From Microbacterium oryzae (GTDB lineage Bacteria; Actinomycetota; Actinomycetes; Actinomycetales; Microbacteriaceae): a DNA stretch of 64,000 nucleotides. The notes under the pieces are model-generated. The model made no database searches and was not told the DNA's origin. It saw only the letters and a list, made by a program, of their open reading frames with translations. Position numbers and translations under genes: made by a program. The DNA is taken from contig NZ_CP032550.1 of assembly GCF_009735645.1 (NCBI RefSeq), positions 1,550,001 to 1,614,000 on the forward strand, read 5' to 3'. Every line of letters begins with the position of its first letter. Position 1 is the stretch's first letter. This document shows positions 1 to 8,250 of this stretch, piece by piece.

Positions 1-2
1 TC

Positions 3-926
3 ACCCCCGCCGAGCTGACGGCCCATCTCAAGGATGGCCTCCTCTCCTTCCCCGTCACCGCCTTCACCGCGGACCTGCAGTTCGACGAGCGCGCGTACCG
101 CGAGCACGTGGAGTGGCAGTCGAGCTTCGGCGTCGCGGGCCTGTTCGCCGCGGGCGGCACGGGCGAGGGCTTCAGCCTCAGCCCCGCGGAGTCGGCCGCG
201 GTCGTGCGCGCCGCCGTCGAGTCGTCGCGCCCCGAGGTCCCCGTGCTCGCCTCCGCCGGCGGCGCGACCTGGCAGGCCGTCGAGAACGCCCGCGCGGCCG
301 AGGAGGCCGGCGCCGAGGGCCTCCTCGTGCTGCCGCCGTACCTCACCGAGTGCGACCAGCGCGGTCTCGAGGCCCACGTCGACGCCATCGCGTCGGCGAC
401 GAACCTCGCGATCATCGTCTACAACCGCGGCAACGGCATCTACTCGGCCGAGACCGTCGCGCGCCTCGCGGAGAAGCACGAGAACTTCATCGGCTTCAAA
501 GACGCCATCGGCGACATCGAGCACCTCGCCAAGGTCTACAGCCGCAACGGCGACCGCCTCTTCTACCTCGGCGGCCTCCCCACGGCCGAGACGTTCGCGC
601 TGCCGCTCCTGCAGATGGGCCTCAGCACCTACTCGTCGGCGATCTTCAACTTCCTGCCCGAGTTCGCGCTCGAGTTCTACAGCGACGTGCGCGCCCTCGA
701 CCGCACCGCCGTCACCGAGAAGCTGACGAACTTCGTGCTGCCCTACCTCGACATCCGCGATCGCGTGCGCGGCTACGGCGTCTCCATCGTCAAGGCGGGC
801 CTCCGCGCCGTCGGCCGCGACGCCGGACCCGTCCGCCCGCCGCTGCAGGACCTCACCGAGCAGGACTTCGCCGACCTCTCGGCGCTCATCGAGCGAGCCG
901 GCGTCCGCCAGCCCGCCGCCGTCTGA
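3..926 (+). CDS. kdgD: 5-dehydro-4-deoxyglucarate dehydratase, 5' end outside window
   Basis: DapA-superfamily class I aldolase/dehydratase that converts 5-dehydro-4-deoxyglucarate to 2,5-dioxopentanoate, water and CO2 in D-glucarate and galactarate catabolism. The reading frame is open from base 3, so the true start lies left of the window. The visible protein carries FPVTAFTADL near its beginning, the GGTGEGFSL loop, the YNRGNG segment and the Schiff-base lysine in GFKDAIGD. The next gene starts 20 bp downstream and encodes the dehydrogenase for its product, followed by glucarate dehydratase, which makes its substrate. That context supports KdgD over dihydrodipicolinate synthase. Only a few N-terminal residues should be missing. 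Confidence 0.93.
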   Translation, partial: TPAELTAHLKDGLLSFPVTAFTADLQFDERAYREHVEWQSSFGVAGLFAAGGTGEGFSLSPAESAAVVRAAVESSRPEVPVLASAGGATWQAVENARAAEEAGAEGLLVLPPYLTECDQRGLEAHVDAIASATNLAIIVYNRGNGIYSAETVARLAEKHENFIGFKDAIGDIEHLAKVYSRNGDRLFYLGGLPTAETFALPLLQMGLSTYSSAIFNFLPEFALEFYSDVRALDRTAVTEKLTNFVLPYLDIRDRVRGYGVSIVKAGLRAVGRDAGPVRPPLQDLTEQDFADLSALIERAGVRQPAAV

Positions 927-946
927 TTCGAAAGGACTCCCTTCCT

Positions 947-2539
947 ATGACCGAACTGACCGGCCACTCCTTCATCGCCGGCGAGCGCGTCGTCGGCACG
1001 TCGGGCACGACGTACGGCATCAACGCCGAGACCGGCGAGCGCCTCGAGCCCGGCTACTCGCTGCTCGACGTTGACCAGGTCGCCACCGCCACCGCGGCCG
1101 CCGCCGAGGCGTTCCCGTCGTTCTCGAGCCTCGAGCCCGAGAAGCACGCCGCGTTCCTCGAGAGCGTCGCCGACCGCATCGACGCCCTCGGCGACGAGCT
1201 CATCGAGCGCACCTCCCTCGAGACCGGGCTCACGGCCATCCGCCTCACCGGCGAGCGCACGCGCACGTCGAACCAGCTGCGCCTGTTCGCGAAGGTCGTC
1301 CGTCAGGGCGACTTCCGCGGCGTCCGCATCGATCCGGCCATCCCCGACCGCACGCCGCTCCCCCGGGTCGACATCCGGCAGCGGAAGGTCGCGCTCGGCC
1401 CGGTCGCCGTGTTCGGCGCGTCGAACTTCCCGTTCGCGTTCTCGACCGCCGGCGGCGACACCGCGGCCGCCCTCGCGGCCGGCTGCCCGGTCGTCTTCAA
1501 GGCGCACAACGCGCACCCCGCCACGAGCGAGCTGGTCGGCACCGCGATCGCCGCGGCCGTCGCCGAGCACGGCCTGCACCCGGGCGTCTTCTCGCTCGTC
1601 TACGGGCCCGGATCGTCCGTCGGCCAGGCGCTCGTCGCCGACCCGGTCATCCAAGCCGTCGGCTTCACGGGCTCGCGCTCGGGCGGTCTGTCGATCCTCG
1701 CCACCGCGCAGAGCCGCCCCGTGCCGATCCCCGTCTACGCGGAGATGAGCTCGGTGAACCCCGTCTTCATCCTGCCGGGATCGCTCGAGGGCGACGTCGA
1801 GAAGCTCGCCGCCGACTACGTCACGAGTCTGTCGGCCTCGAGCGGCCAGCTCTGCACGCAGCCGGGCATCGTGTTCGTGCCGCGCGGCGAGGCGGGCGAC
1901 CGCTTCCTCGCCGAGAGCGGCCGCATCCTCGGCACCGCGGCGGGCCAGGTCATGCTGACCCCCGGGATGGCCAGGGCCTGGCGTGAGGGCGTCGACTCGC
2001 GAGCCAAGGTGGCGGGTGTCGAGCTCATCGCCGCCGGCTCCGACGGACCGGGCGAGAACGCGCCGGCGCCCGTGATCCACGGGGTCGACGCGTCGACCTT
2101 CCTCTCCGAGGACGAGCTGCAGGAGGAGATCTTCGGCGCCGCGTCGCTCGTCGTCCGCTACGACGGCGCGGCCGACCTCGCCGCGGCCGCCGCGCGGATG
2201 GAAGGCCAGCTCACCGCGACCATCCACCTCACCGAGACCGACCACGAGATCGCCGCGCAGCTGCTGCCGGTGCTCGAGCACCGCGTCGGGCGCATCCTCG
2301 CGAACGGGTGGCCGACGGGCGTCGAGGTCGGGCACGCGATGGTGCACGGCGGGCCGTTCCCGGCCACGTCGGACTCGCGCACCACGAGCGTCGGGACGCT
2401 CGCGATCGAGCGGTTCCTCCGCCCGGTCGCGTACCAGAACATCCCCGACGCGCTGCTGCCGCCGGCCCTGCGCGATGCGAACCCGTGGCACCTCAACCGT
2501 CGCATCGACGGTGACATCCAGCTGAGCGAGAAGCGATGA
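947..2539 (+). CDS. 2,5-dioxovalerate (alpha-ketoglutaric semialdehyde) dehydrogenase
   Basis: NAD(P)-dependent aldehyde dehydrogenase of 530 residues that should oxidise 2,5-dioxopentanoate, the KdgD product, to 2-oxoglutarate. The catalytic cysteine is Cys303 in SGQLCTQPG and the general-base glutamate is Glu266 in YAEMSSVNP. The cofactor-binding FTGSRSGG stretch precedes them. The ATG at 947 is preferred because an AAGGA ribosome site lies about 10 bases upstream; the frame is open further left but there it overlaps kdgD. Its stop overlaps the start of gudD by four bases (ATGA), which indicates translational coupling. Substrate assignment rests on family resemblance plus operon context. 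Confidence 0.9.
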   Translation: MTELTGHSFIAGERVVGTSGTTYGINAETGERLEPGYSLLDVDQVATATAAAAEAFPSFSSLEPEKHAAFLESVADRIDALGDELIERTSLETGLTAIRLTGERTRTSNQLRLFAKVVRQGDFRGVRIDPAIPDRTPLPRVDIRQRKVALGPVAVFGASNFPFAFSTAGGDTAAALAAGCPVVFKAHNAHPATSELVGTAIAAAVAEHGLHPGVFSLVYGPGSSVGQALVADPVIQAVGFTGSRSGGLSILATAQSRPVPIPVYAEMSSVNPVFILPGSLEGDVEKLAADYVTSLSASSGQLCTQPGIVFVPRGEAGDRFLAESGRILGTAAGQVMLTPGMARAWREGVDSRAKVAGVELIAAGSDGPGENAPAPVIHGVDASTFLSEDELQEEIFGAASLVVRYDGAADLAAAAARMEGQLTATIHLTETDHEIAAQLLPVLEHRVGRILANGWPTGVEVGHAMVHGGPFPATSDSRTTSVGTLAIERFLRPVAYQNIPDALLPPALRDANPWHLNRRIDGDIQLSEKR

Positions 2540-3858
2540 GCGCCACCGTCGCCCGCGTCGAGGTCGTGCCCGTCGCCGGGCACGACTCGATGCTCCTCAA
2601 CCTGTCGGGCGCGCATGCGCCGTTCTTCACGCGCAACATCGCCATCGTGACGGACTCCGACGGGCGCGAGGGGCTCGGCGAGGTCCCCGGCGGCGAGGCC
2701 ATCCGCTCGACGATCGAGGAGGCGGGCGCGATGCTCGTCGGCCAGCCGGTCGCGCGGTTCCGCTCGCTGCTGCGCGACGTGGCCCGGCGCTTCGCCGACC
2801 GCGACGCCGGTGGCCGCGGACTGCAGACGTTCGACCTGCGCACGACCGTGCACGCGGTCACCGCGCTCGAGTCGGCGCTGCTCGACCTGCACGGTCAGGA
2901 GCTCGGCGTGCCGGTGGCCGAGCTCCTCGGCTCGGGTCAGCAGCGCGAGGCGGTGCCCATGCTCGGGTACCTCTTCTTCGTCGGCGACCCCGACCGCACC
3001 GACCTGCCGTACCTGCGCGAGCCTCAGGGGGCGGACCCGTGGGAGCGGGTGCGCCGCGAGGAGGCCATGGATGCCGCCGGCGTCGTGCGTCTCGCCGAGG
3101 CCGCGCAGGAGCGCTACGGGTTCAAGGATTTCAAGCTCAAGGGCGGCGTGCTCGACGGCGACAGCGAGGTGGAGGTCGTCACGGCCCTCGCGAAGCGGTT
3201 CCCGGAGGCGCGCATCACCCTCGACCCCAACGGCGGATGGCTGCTGGAGGAGGCGGTGCGCCTCGCCGAGGGTCTGCGCGGCGTCGTGGCGTACGCGGAG
3301 GACCCGTGCGGGGCGGAGGGCCGGTTCTCCGGCCGCGAGGTGATGGCGGAGTTCCGTCGTCGCACCGGACTCCGCACGGCGACGAACATGATCGCGACCG
3401 ACTGGCGCGAGATGGCGCACGCCGTGCGCGAGAACGCCGTGGACATCCCGCTCGCCGACCCGCACTTCTGGACGATGGCGGGCTCCGTGCGCGTCGCGGA
3501 GCTGTGCGCGGACTTCGACCTGACGTGGGGTTCGCACTCGAACAACCACTTCGACATCTCGCTGGCGATGTTCACACACGTGGGCGCCGCAGCGCCGGGC
3601 GAGATCACCGCGCTCGACACGCACTGGATCTGGCAGGACGGCCAGGAGCTCACCACCGCTCCCCCGGTCATCCGCGGCGGCGAGGTGCAGGTGCCGACCA
3701 GCGGCGGCCTCGGCGTGACGATCGACCGCGACCGGCTCGCGGCGGCCAACGCGCTGTACCTCGAGCACGGCCTGGGAGCGCGCGACGACGCCCTCGCGAT
3801 GCAGTACCTCGTGCCCGAGTGGGCGTTCGACCCGAAGCGGCCCTGCCTCGTTCGCTGA
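2536..3858 (+). CDS. gudD: glucarate dehydratase
   Basis: Enolase-superfamily enzyme of 440 residues that dehydrates D-glucarate (and usually L-idarate) to 5-dehydro-4-deoxyglucarate, the KdgD substrate. Visible signatures are the KLK acid/base pair (Lys200, Lys202), the first metal ligand Asp230 in LDPNGGW, the YAEDPCG strand and the catalytic His334 in GSHSNNHFD. Length matches the family. It overlaps the aldehyde dehydrogenase gene by four bases, so kdgD, the dehydrogenase and gudD form one transcription unit that ends at the hairpin about 35 bases downstream. It is distinguished from mandelate racemase relatives by the GudD-specific N-terminus and H-S-N-N-H segment. Confidence 0.94.
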   Translation: MSATVARVEVVPVAGHDSMLLNLSGAHAPFFTRNIAIVTDSDGREGLGEVPGGEAIRSTIEEAGAMLVGQPVARFRSLLRDVARRFADRDAGGRGLQTFDLRTTVHAVTALESALLDLHGQELGVPVAELLGSGQQREAVPMLGYLFFVGDPDRTDLPYLREPQGADPWERVRREEAMDAAGVVRLAEAAQERYGFKDFKLKGGVLDGDSEVEVVTALAKRFPEARITLDPNGGWLLEEAVRLAEGLRGVVAYAEDPCGAEGRFSGREVMAEFRRRTGLRTATNMIATDWREMAHAVRENAVDIPLADPHFWTMAGSVRVAELCADFDLTWGSHSNNHFDISLAMFTHVGAAAPGEITALDTHWIWQDGQELTTAPPVIRGGEVQVPTSGGLGVTIDRDRLAAANALYLEHGLGARDDALAMQYLVPEWAFDPKRPCLVR

Positions 3859-3893
3859 ACGGGTATTCGCGGGTGCTCGTCGCCCGCGGCGGA

Positions 3894-3934
3894 GCCCGCC
3901 GCGTGTCCTCGGACGCGCGGCGGGCTTCCTCTTT
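3894..3934 (+). terminator. intrinsic terminator of the kdgD-gudD operon
   Basis: A 15-bp stem (3894-3908 with 3911-3925, one G-U-type mismatch) with a very short loop is followed by TTCCTCTTT. It lies 35 bases after the gudD stop codon and points in the direction of that operon. Confidence 0.8.
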
Positions 3935-3980
3935 GCGTGGGCGGCTTCCGGCGCGCTTCCAGGCCCGAAGAGCGAGGTCG

Positions 3981-4475
3981 GCACCACCGAGCGCGTGGGC
4001 GCGGCCTTCGATGGTGCGGAACTCGTCAAATGCGGGGCGATAGAGCAAGTTCCGCACCACCAAGTCGGATGCCGCCGGCTTCGGCAGTGCGGAACTCGCG
4101 GAAAGCGGGGCCATAGCTCGAGTTCGGCACCACCGAAGCCGAGGGCGCACTCTTCGGTGGTGCGCAACTCGTCAAATGCGGGGCCATAGAGCAAGTTCGG
4201 CACCACCGAGTCGGATGGCGCCGGCTTCGGTAGTGCGTAACTCTCGGAAAGCGACTCCATAGAGCAAGCTCGGCACCACCGAGTCGGATGGCGCCGGCTT
4301 CGATGGTGCGGAACTCGCGGAAAGCGACTCCATAGAGCAAGTTCGGCACCACCGAGTCGGATGGCGCCGGCTTCGATGGTGCGCAACTCGTCAAATGCGA
4401 CTCCATAGAGCAAGTTCGGCACCACCGAACCCGAGGGGCGCTGCACTGGGTGGTGCCGAACTCGCGGAAAGCGCG
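3981..4475. repeat. 73-bp tandem palindromic repeat array A (7 units)
   Basis: The motif GCACCAC(C) recurs at 3981, 4054, 4127, 4200, 4273, 4346 and 4419, exactly 73 bp apart each time; the last unit is incomplete. Each unit contains two dyads of nearly equal size: a 37-bp hairpin (GCACCACCGA, 17-base loop, TCGRTGGTGC) and a 36-bp hairpin that starts with GGAACTCG and ends with CAAGTTC(C). Loops vary, while stems are conserved or compensated. Because 73 is not a multiple of three, the long open frames crossing it on the minus strand are not credible genes. It fills most of the 776-bp gap between gudD and the next gene. A related array lies at 31333-31680. Confidence 0.92.
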
Positions 4476-4505
4476 AACTCCCCCGGTGCGACGGACCCGG
4501 AAGCA

Positions 4506-4563
4506 TTCGCCAGTGCGGGCGACACGCTTCACCCGTCGAAAGCGTCCCGCCCGCACTGGCGAA
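4506..4563. repeat. GTTCGCCAGTGCGGGCGACA-family inverted repeat, copy 1
   Basis: Arms of about 24 bp at 4506-4529 and 4540-4563 match at 22 of 24 positions, separated by a 10-base loop. Other copies in this window are at 30381-30440 and 63152-63213 (perfect 23-bp arms), 31247-31301 (diverged), and partial copies near 6709 and 27195. Confidence 0.85.
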
Positions 4564-4577
4564 CCACTACAGGTTAC

Positions 4578-4609
4578 GAGACAGATCACAAACCTGTCTG
4601 GTAGGTTGT
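4578..4609 (+). promoter_or_regulatory. candidate promoter and GntR operator upstream of the galactarate dehydratase-like gene
   Basis: GAGACA (4578-4583) and TAGGTT (4602-4607) form a plausible -35/-10 pair with an 18-base spacer. Overlapping them are two short dyads: AGACAG-N9-CTGTCT, and AACCT (4591) -N7- AGGTT (4603). Such small dyads are typical sites for FadR-type GntR dimers, and a gene for such a regulator lies 1.4 kb downstream. The pairing of site and regulator is inference. Confidence 0.4.
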
Positions 4610-4634
4610 GTTCAACGCTCTCGAGGAGGAGACC

Positions 4635-5765
4635 ATGACCTACACCCCCGACGCCATCCGCTCGATCACGCTGTCGACGCTGCGTCTGCCGCTTTCCGTG
4701 CCGATCTCCGACGCCAAGGTCTTCACCGGCCGCCAGAAGCCGATGACCGAGGTCGCGTTCCTCATCGCCGAGATCCAGACCGAGCAGGGCTTCTCGGGTC
4801 ACGGCTTCAGCTACTCCAAGCGCGCCGGCGGCGCCGCCCAGTACGCGCACGCCAAGGAGGTCGCGGACGCGGCTATCGGCGAGGATCCGAACGACATCCA
4901 GAAGCTCTACACGAAGCTGCTCTGGGCCGGCGCCTCGGTCGGACGTTCGGGCGTCGCCACCCAGGCCCTCGCCGCCATCGACATCGCGCTCTACGACCTG
5001 AAGGCCAAGCGTGCGGGTCTCCCCCTGTCGAAGCTGCTCGGTGCGCATCGCGACTCGGTCCGCACGTACAACACGTCCGGCGGCTTCCTCAACGCCTCGC
5101 TCGATGAGGTGCTCGCCCGCGCATCGCAGTCGATCGAGGAGGGCATCGGCGGCATCAAGATCAAGGTCGGCCTGCCCGACAGCGCCGAGGACCTCCGCCG
5201 CGTGCGCGCGGTCCGCGAGCACATCGGCGACGCCTTCCCGCTCATGGTCGACGCGAACCAGCAGTGGGACCGCGCCACCGCCCTGCGCATGGGCCGCCGC
5301 TTCGAGGAGCTCGACCTCATCTGGATCGAGGAGCCCCTCGACGCCTACGACGCCGAGGGTCACGCCGACCTCGCCCGCGCCCTCGACACCCCCATCGCCA
5401 CGGGCGAGATGCTCGCCTCGGTCGCCGAGCACGAGCGGCTCATCGCGGCGCGCTCGTGCGACATCATCCAGCCCGACGCCCCGCGCGTGGGCGGCATCAC
5501 GCAGTTCATGCGCCTCATGACGCTCGCCGACCAGGCCGGCCTCGACCTCGCGCCGCACTTCGCGATGGAGATCCACCTCCACCTCGCCGCCTGCTACCCC
5601 CGCGAGCCGTGGGTGGAGCACTTCGACTGGCTCGACCCGCTCTTCGAGGAGCGCCTCGAGACGCGCGACGGCCGCATGATCGTGCCGGATCGTCCCGGCC
5701 TCGGCATCACCTTCAGCGACCAGGCGCGTGCCTGGACGACCGAGTCGGTGACCATCGGCCGCTGA
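4635..5765 (+). CDS. L-talarate/galactarate dehydratase-like enolase-superfamily enzyme
   Basis: Mandelate racemase-type enolase-superfamily protein of 376 residues. It shows a KIK acid/base pair (Lys175, Lys177), the metal-binding VDANQQW (Asp206, Asn208), IEEPL, GEM and the catalytic histidine His308 in APHFAMEIHLHL. These features resemble the L-talarate/galactarate dehydratases, which yield 5-dehydro-4-deoxyglucarate, the KdgD substrate; epimerase or other acid-sugar dehydratase activity cannot be excluded. The start is set at 4635 because a strong GAGGAGGA site lies five bases before it; the frame is open 27 bases further upstream. Its own promoter region precedes it, and the GntR regulator follows 251 bp later. 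Confidence 0.8.
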   Translation: MTYTPDAIRSITLSTLRLPLSVPISDAKVFTGRQKPMTEVAFLIAEIQTEQGFSGHGFSYSKRAGGAAQYAHAKEVADAAIGEDPNDIQKLYTKLLWAGASVGRSGVATQALAAIDIALYDLKAKRAGLPLSKLLGAHRDSVRTYNTSGGFLNASLDEVLARASQSIEEGIGGIKIKVGLPDSAEDLRRVRAVREHIGDAFPLMVDANQQWDRATALRMGRRFEELDLIWIEEPLDAYDAEGHADLARALDTPIATGEMLASVAEHERLIAARSCDIIQPDAPRVGGITQFMRLMTLADQAGLDLAPHFAMEIHLHLAACYPREPWVEHFDWLDPLFEERLETRDGRMIVPDRPGLGITFSDQARAWTTESVTIGR

Positions 5766-5786
5766 CGGATGGCCGGGCGCCGGCCT

Positions 5787-5868
5787 CGGACGTCGAGCGA
5801 GCGAAGCGGGACGAAACGCGGTGACCGATTCTCGACAAGGGCTCGCCCCGTTTCGTCTCGGCCGCTGA
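5787..5868. repeat. TTGAGCGAGCGAAGCGAGAC-family inverted repeat, copy 1
   Basis: A variant of the family starts with CGGACGTCGAGCGAGCG at 5787 and is followed in inverted orientation by CCGTTTCGTCTCGGCCGCTG, ending near 5868. It lies 22 bp after the stop codon of the preceding gene. Confidence 0.8.
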
Positions 5869-5886
5869 CGGATGGCCGGCGCCAGT

Positions 5887-5985
5887 CCGGACGTCGAGCG
5901 AGCGAAACGAGACGAAACGCGGTGACCGGCTCTCGACGACGGCCCCGTCTCGTCTTGGTCGCTGCGTCCCTCGCTCAACGTCCGG
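5887..5985. repeat. TTGAGCGAGCGAAGCGAGAC-family inverted repeat, copy 2 (full length)
   Basis: A complete roughly 100-bp imperfect palindrome. The left arm begins CCGGACGTCGAGCGAGCG and the right arm ends CCTCGCTCAACGTCCGG. Together with copy 1 it fills the gap between the dehydratase-like gene and the GntR gene. Confidence 0.85.
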
Positions 5986-6016
5986 ATGCATCGACAACGA
6001 ATGAAACGATGAGCGG

Positions 6017-6688
6017 ATGAGCCGATCACGCGCGGAGGACATCGCCCGGGTTCTCGCAGACCGCATCGTCGAGGGCACGATCGCCCCCGGCGAGCGCCTG
6101 CCGAGCGAGGGGCGCCTCGTCGAGGAGTTCGGCGCGAGCCGGACCGTCGTGCGCGAGGCGCTCCAGCGTCTGCAGTCGCTCGGCCTCGTGCGCACGCGCG
6201 TCGGCTCGGGCAGCTACGCGCTCACTCCGCCCGCGCCGACGACCGGCGATGACTGGCTCGCCGCGCGCGGAGAATCCGAGCGCGCCGAGCTGCACGCCTT
6301 CCGCATCGCCGTCGAGACGGAAGCCGCCGCGCTCGCGGCGCGCGCGCCATCCGCCCCCGATCTCGCGACGATCGACGCGGCGCTCGACGCGCTGGCCGGG
6401 GCGACGCTCCCGGTGGAGACGGTCGAGGCGGACTTCGCGTTCCACCGTGCGGTCGCCGCCGCGTCGGGCAATCGCTACCTGCTGACCGCCCTCGACCGGA
6501 TCGGGGCGCGTGCGATCGTGCTGCCGACCGCGCGGATCTCCGACGCCGAACGCGATCCCGCGGATGCGGCCGCGGTCCTCGCGGAGCATCGTGCCGTGGC
6601 CACGGCCATCCGCCTCGCCGACCCGCTCGCCGCGGCTGCTGCGATGCGCGCGCACCTCATGGCGTCCGCCGCGCGTCGCGCCCGTTGA
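6017..6688 (+). CDS. FadR-subfamily GntR transcriptional regulator
   Basis: A 223-residue regulator with an N-terminal winged helix (about residues 5-70, including GERLPSEGRLVEEFGASRTV) and a C-terminal all-helical FCD ligand-binding domain (about 85-215) with the expected acidic and histidine residues. FadR/FCD regulators usually repress carboxylic-acid or sugar-acid catabolism and are released by a pathway metabolite. Its position behind two sugar-acid dehydratase units makes it the likely local repressor. The ribosome site is weak and the gene is separated from the preceding one by two inverted repeats, so it may have its own promoter. Confidence 0.85.
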   Translation: MSRSRAEDIARVLADRIVEGTIAPGERLPSEGRLVEEFGASRTVVREALQRLQSLGLVRTRVGSGSYALTPPAPTTGDDWLAARGESERAELHAFRIAVETEAAALAARAPSAPDLATIDAALDALAGATLPVETVEADFAFHRAVAAASGNRYLLTALDRIGARAIVLPTARISDAERDPADAAAVLAEHRAVATAIRLADPLAAAAAMRAHLMASAARRAR

Positions 6689-6708
6689 CCGATCCCCGCT
6701 GACCCACC

Positions 6709-6731
6709 CGCTCGCCCGCACTGGCGAACCG
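6709..6731. repeat. half-copy of the GTTCGCCAGTGCGGGCGACA palindrome
   Basis: Only one arm (CGCCCGCACTGGCGAACCGG) is present, between the convergent gntR and coaA genes. Confidence 0.6.
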
Positions 6732-6750
6732 GAGAAGAGCGCCCCGAGCG

Positions 6751-7695
6751 CTACAGCTTCCGCAGCAGCACGCTCTCCACCGCGTGATCGCGGCCCTTGT
6801 TCAGCACGAGGGTCGCGCGGTGCCGCGTGGGCGCGACGTTGTCGATGAGATTCGGGAGGTTGATGTCGTTCCAGATCCCGCGCGCGGTGCTGATCGCCTC
6901 CGCGTCGCTGAGGTGCTGGAATACGTTGAAGTACGACGACGGGTTCGAGAACGCGCCCGCCCGCAGCGCGAGGAAGCGATTCACGAACCACTCCTCGATG
7001 TGCGCGGCGTCGGCGTCGACGTAGATCGAGAAGTCGAACAGGTCGCTCACCGCCACGTCGTTCGGCGTGGGCGGCGGCTGCAGCACGTTCAGCCCCTCGA
7101 TGATGAGCACGTCCGGACGCCGCACCACCACCTGCGCATCGGGCATGATGTCGTACTTCATGTGCGAGTAGAACGGTGCGCGCACCTCGTCGGCCCCGCT
7201 CTTCACGCGCGTGACGAAGTCGACCAGCGCGCGGCGGTCGTACGACTCGGGAAAGCCCTTGCGGTCCATGATCCCGCGCCGCTCGAGCTCGGCGTTCGGG
7301 TACAGGAACCCGTCCGTCGTCACGAGCTCGACCCGCGGGGTGTCCGGCCAGCGGCTCACGAGCTCGCGCAGCAAACGGGCGATCGTCGACTTGCCCACCG
7401 CGACGGATCCCGCGACGCCGATCACGAACGGTGTCGTCTGGTCCTCCTCCTGCAGGAACGTCGACACCTCCGCGCCGATCCGCCGCACGCCGCTCGCCCA
7501 GATGCTCAGCGCGCGACTCAGCGGAAGGTGCACATCCCGCACCTCGGCGATGTCGAGACGATCCCCGAGCCCGCGCAGCTGCACGACCTCGGTCTCGGTG
7601 AGCGGCTGATCCATGCCCGCGGCCATCCGCGCCCACTCGGCGCGAGGGATCTCGCGATACAGCGAGAGGGAGGCGGGGATGGCAGGCGAACTCAC
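6751..7695 (-). CDS. coaA: pantothenate kinase, type I
   Basis: ATP-dependent phosphorylation of pantothenate, the first and regulated step of coenzyme A synthesis in the cytosol. The 314-residue protein carries the P-loop GVAGSVAVGKS (Gly93-Ser103), the YDRRALVDF and YSHMKYDI segments, and IIEGLNVLQ, all typical of prokaryotic CoaA of the phosphoribulokinase/uridine kinase fold. The start codon is GTG at 7695. A TACGAT hexamer ends five bases before it, so the mRNA is probably leaderless. It is transcribed convergently with the GntR gene; upstream is a repeat array. Confidence 0.95.
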   Translation of the reverse strand: MSSPAIPASLSLYREIPRAEWARMAAGMDQPLTETEVVQLRGLGDRLDIAEVRDVHLPLSRALSIWASGVRRIGAEVSTFLQEEDQTTPFVIGVAGSVAVGKSTIARLLRELVSRWPDTPRVELVTTDGFLYPNAELERRGIMDRKGFPESYDRRALVDFVTRVKSGADEVRAPFYSHMKYDIMPDAQVVVRRPDVLIIEGLNVLQPPPTPNDVAVSDLFDFSIYVDADAAHIEEWFVNRFLALRAGAFSNPSSYFNVFQHLSDAEAISTARGIWNDINLPNLIDNVAPTRHRATLVLNKGRDHAVESVLLRKL

Positions 7696-7772
7696 CGCCC
7701 CATCGTACCGGCGCGGCTCCGGGGCCCTCTGGCCGCTCGGCCGTGCCCGGCGTTCGCGCGGGCCGCGGTGCC

Positions 7773-8083
7773 GAATTTCGGATGGCCGGGGCTGATGTGC
7801 GCGTGTCGGTCACAGCAGTCACCACCCGTGCCACCGCTCTGAAATCCGACACGTCCACCGAGGGCCGTCGATCGCCCGCCCGTCACGAATTTCGGATGGC
7901 CGGGGCTGGTGTGCGCGTGTCGGCCACAGCAGTTGCCACCCGCCCCACCGGTCCGAAATCCGGCACGTCCGCCGAGCGCCGTCGATCGCCCGCCCGTCAC
8001 GAATTTCGGATGGCCGGGGCTGGTGTGCGCGTGTCGGCCACAGCAGTTGCCACCCGCCCCACCGGTCCGAAATCCGGCACGGG
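7773..8083. repeat. 114-bp tandem palindromic repeat array (3 units)
   Basis: GAATTTCGGATGGCC starts at 7773, 7887 and 8001, exactly 114 bp apart; the third unit is truncated near 8083. Each unit is bounded by a dyad (ATTTCGGA near the left end, TCCGAAAT about 65 bp on). A related array with 104-bp pitch lies at 27293-27520. The rest of the coaA-ppx gap (8084-8235) holds a GACCCAGCACGTACC doublet and a Cys/Gly-poor C-rich stretch with no recognisable function. Confidence 0.9.
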
Positions 8084-8235
8084 CGACCCAGCACGTACCC
8101 GACCCAGCACGTACCCACCCCGACCCGACCCGCCCCGACCCGGCCCGCCCCGCCGGCCCCCAGCCCCGGCCATCCGCGCAATAGAACGACCACCGCCCCA
8201 GCGCAACCCCCGCACTCCCGATCCCTGCGCCGCGC

Positions 8236-8250
8236 TAGCCTTGCGGCGTG
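8236..8250 (+). promoter_or_regulatory. leaderless -10 element of ppx
   Basis: TAGCCT (8236-8241) is followed by six bases and the GTG start codon (8248). This spacing would place the transcription start on the initiation codon. Confidence 0.45.

Noticed and set aside
773..2491. Minus-strand 572-codon frame opposite the aldehyde dehydrogenase
   Set aside because: Arg/Gly/Ala-rich composition typical of a shadow frame; the plus strand has clear catalytic motifs.
3981..4475. Tandem array read as a CRISPR
   Set aside because: Units are similar over their whole 73-bp length, loops are not unique spacers, and no cas genes are near.
2158..4506. Long minus-strand open frame over gudD and the 73-bp array
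   Set aside because: It is antisense to confident genes, and the repeat part shifts frame each unit because 73 is not divisible by three. High GC keeps such frames open by chance.
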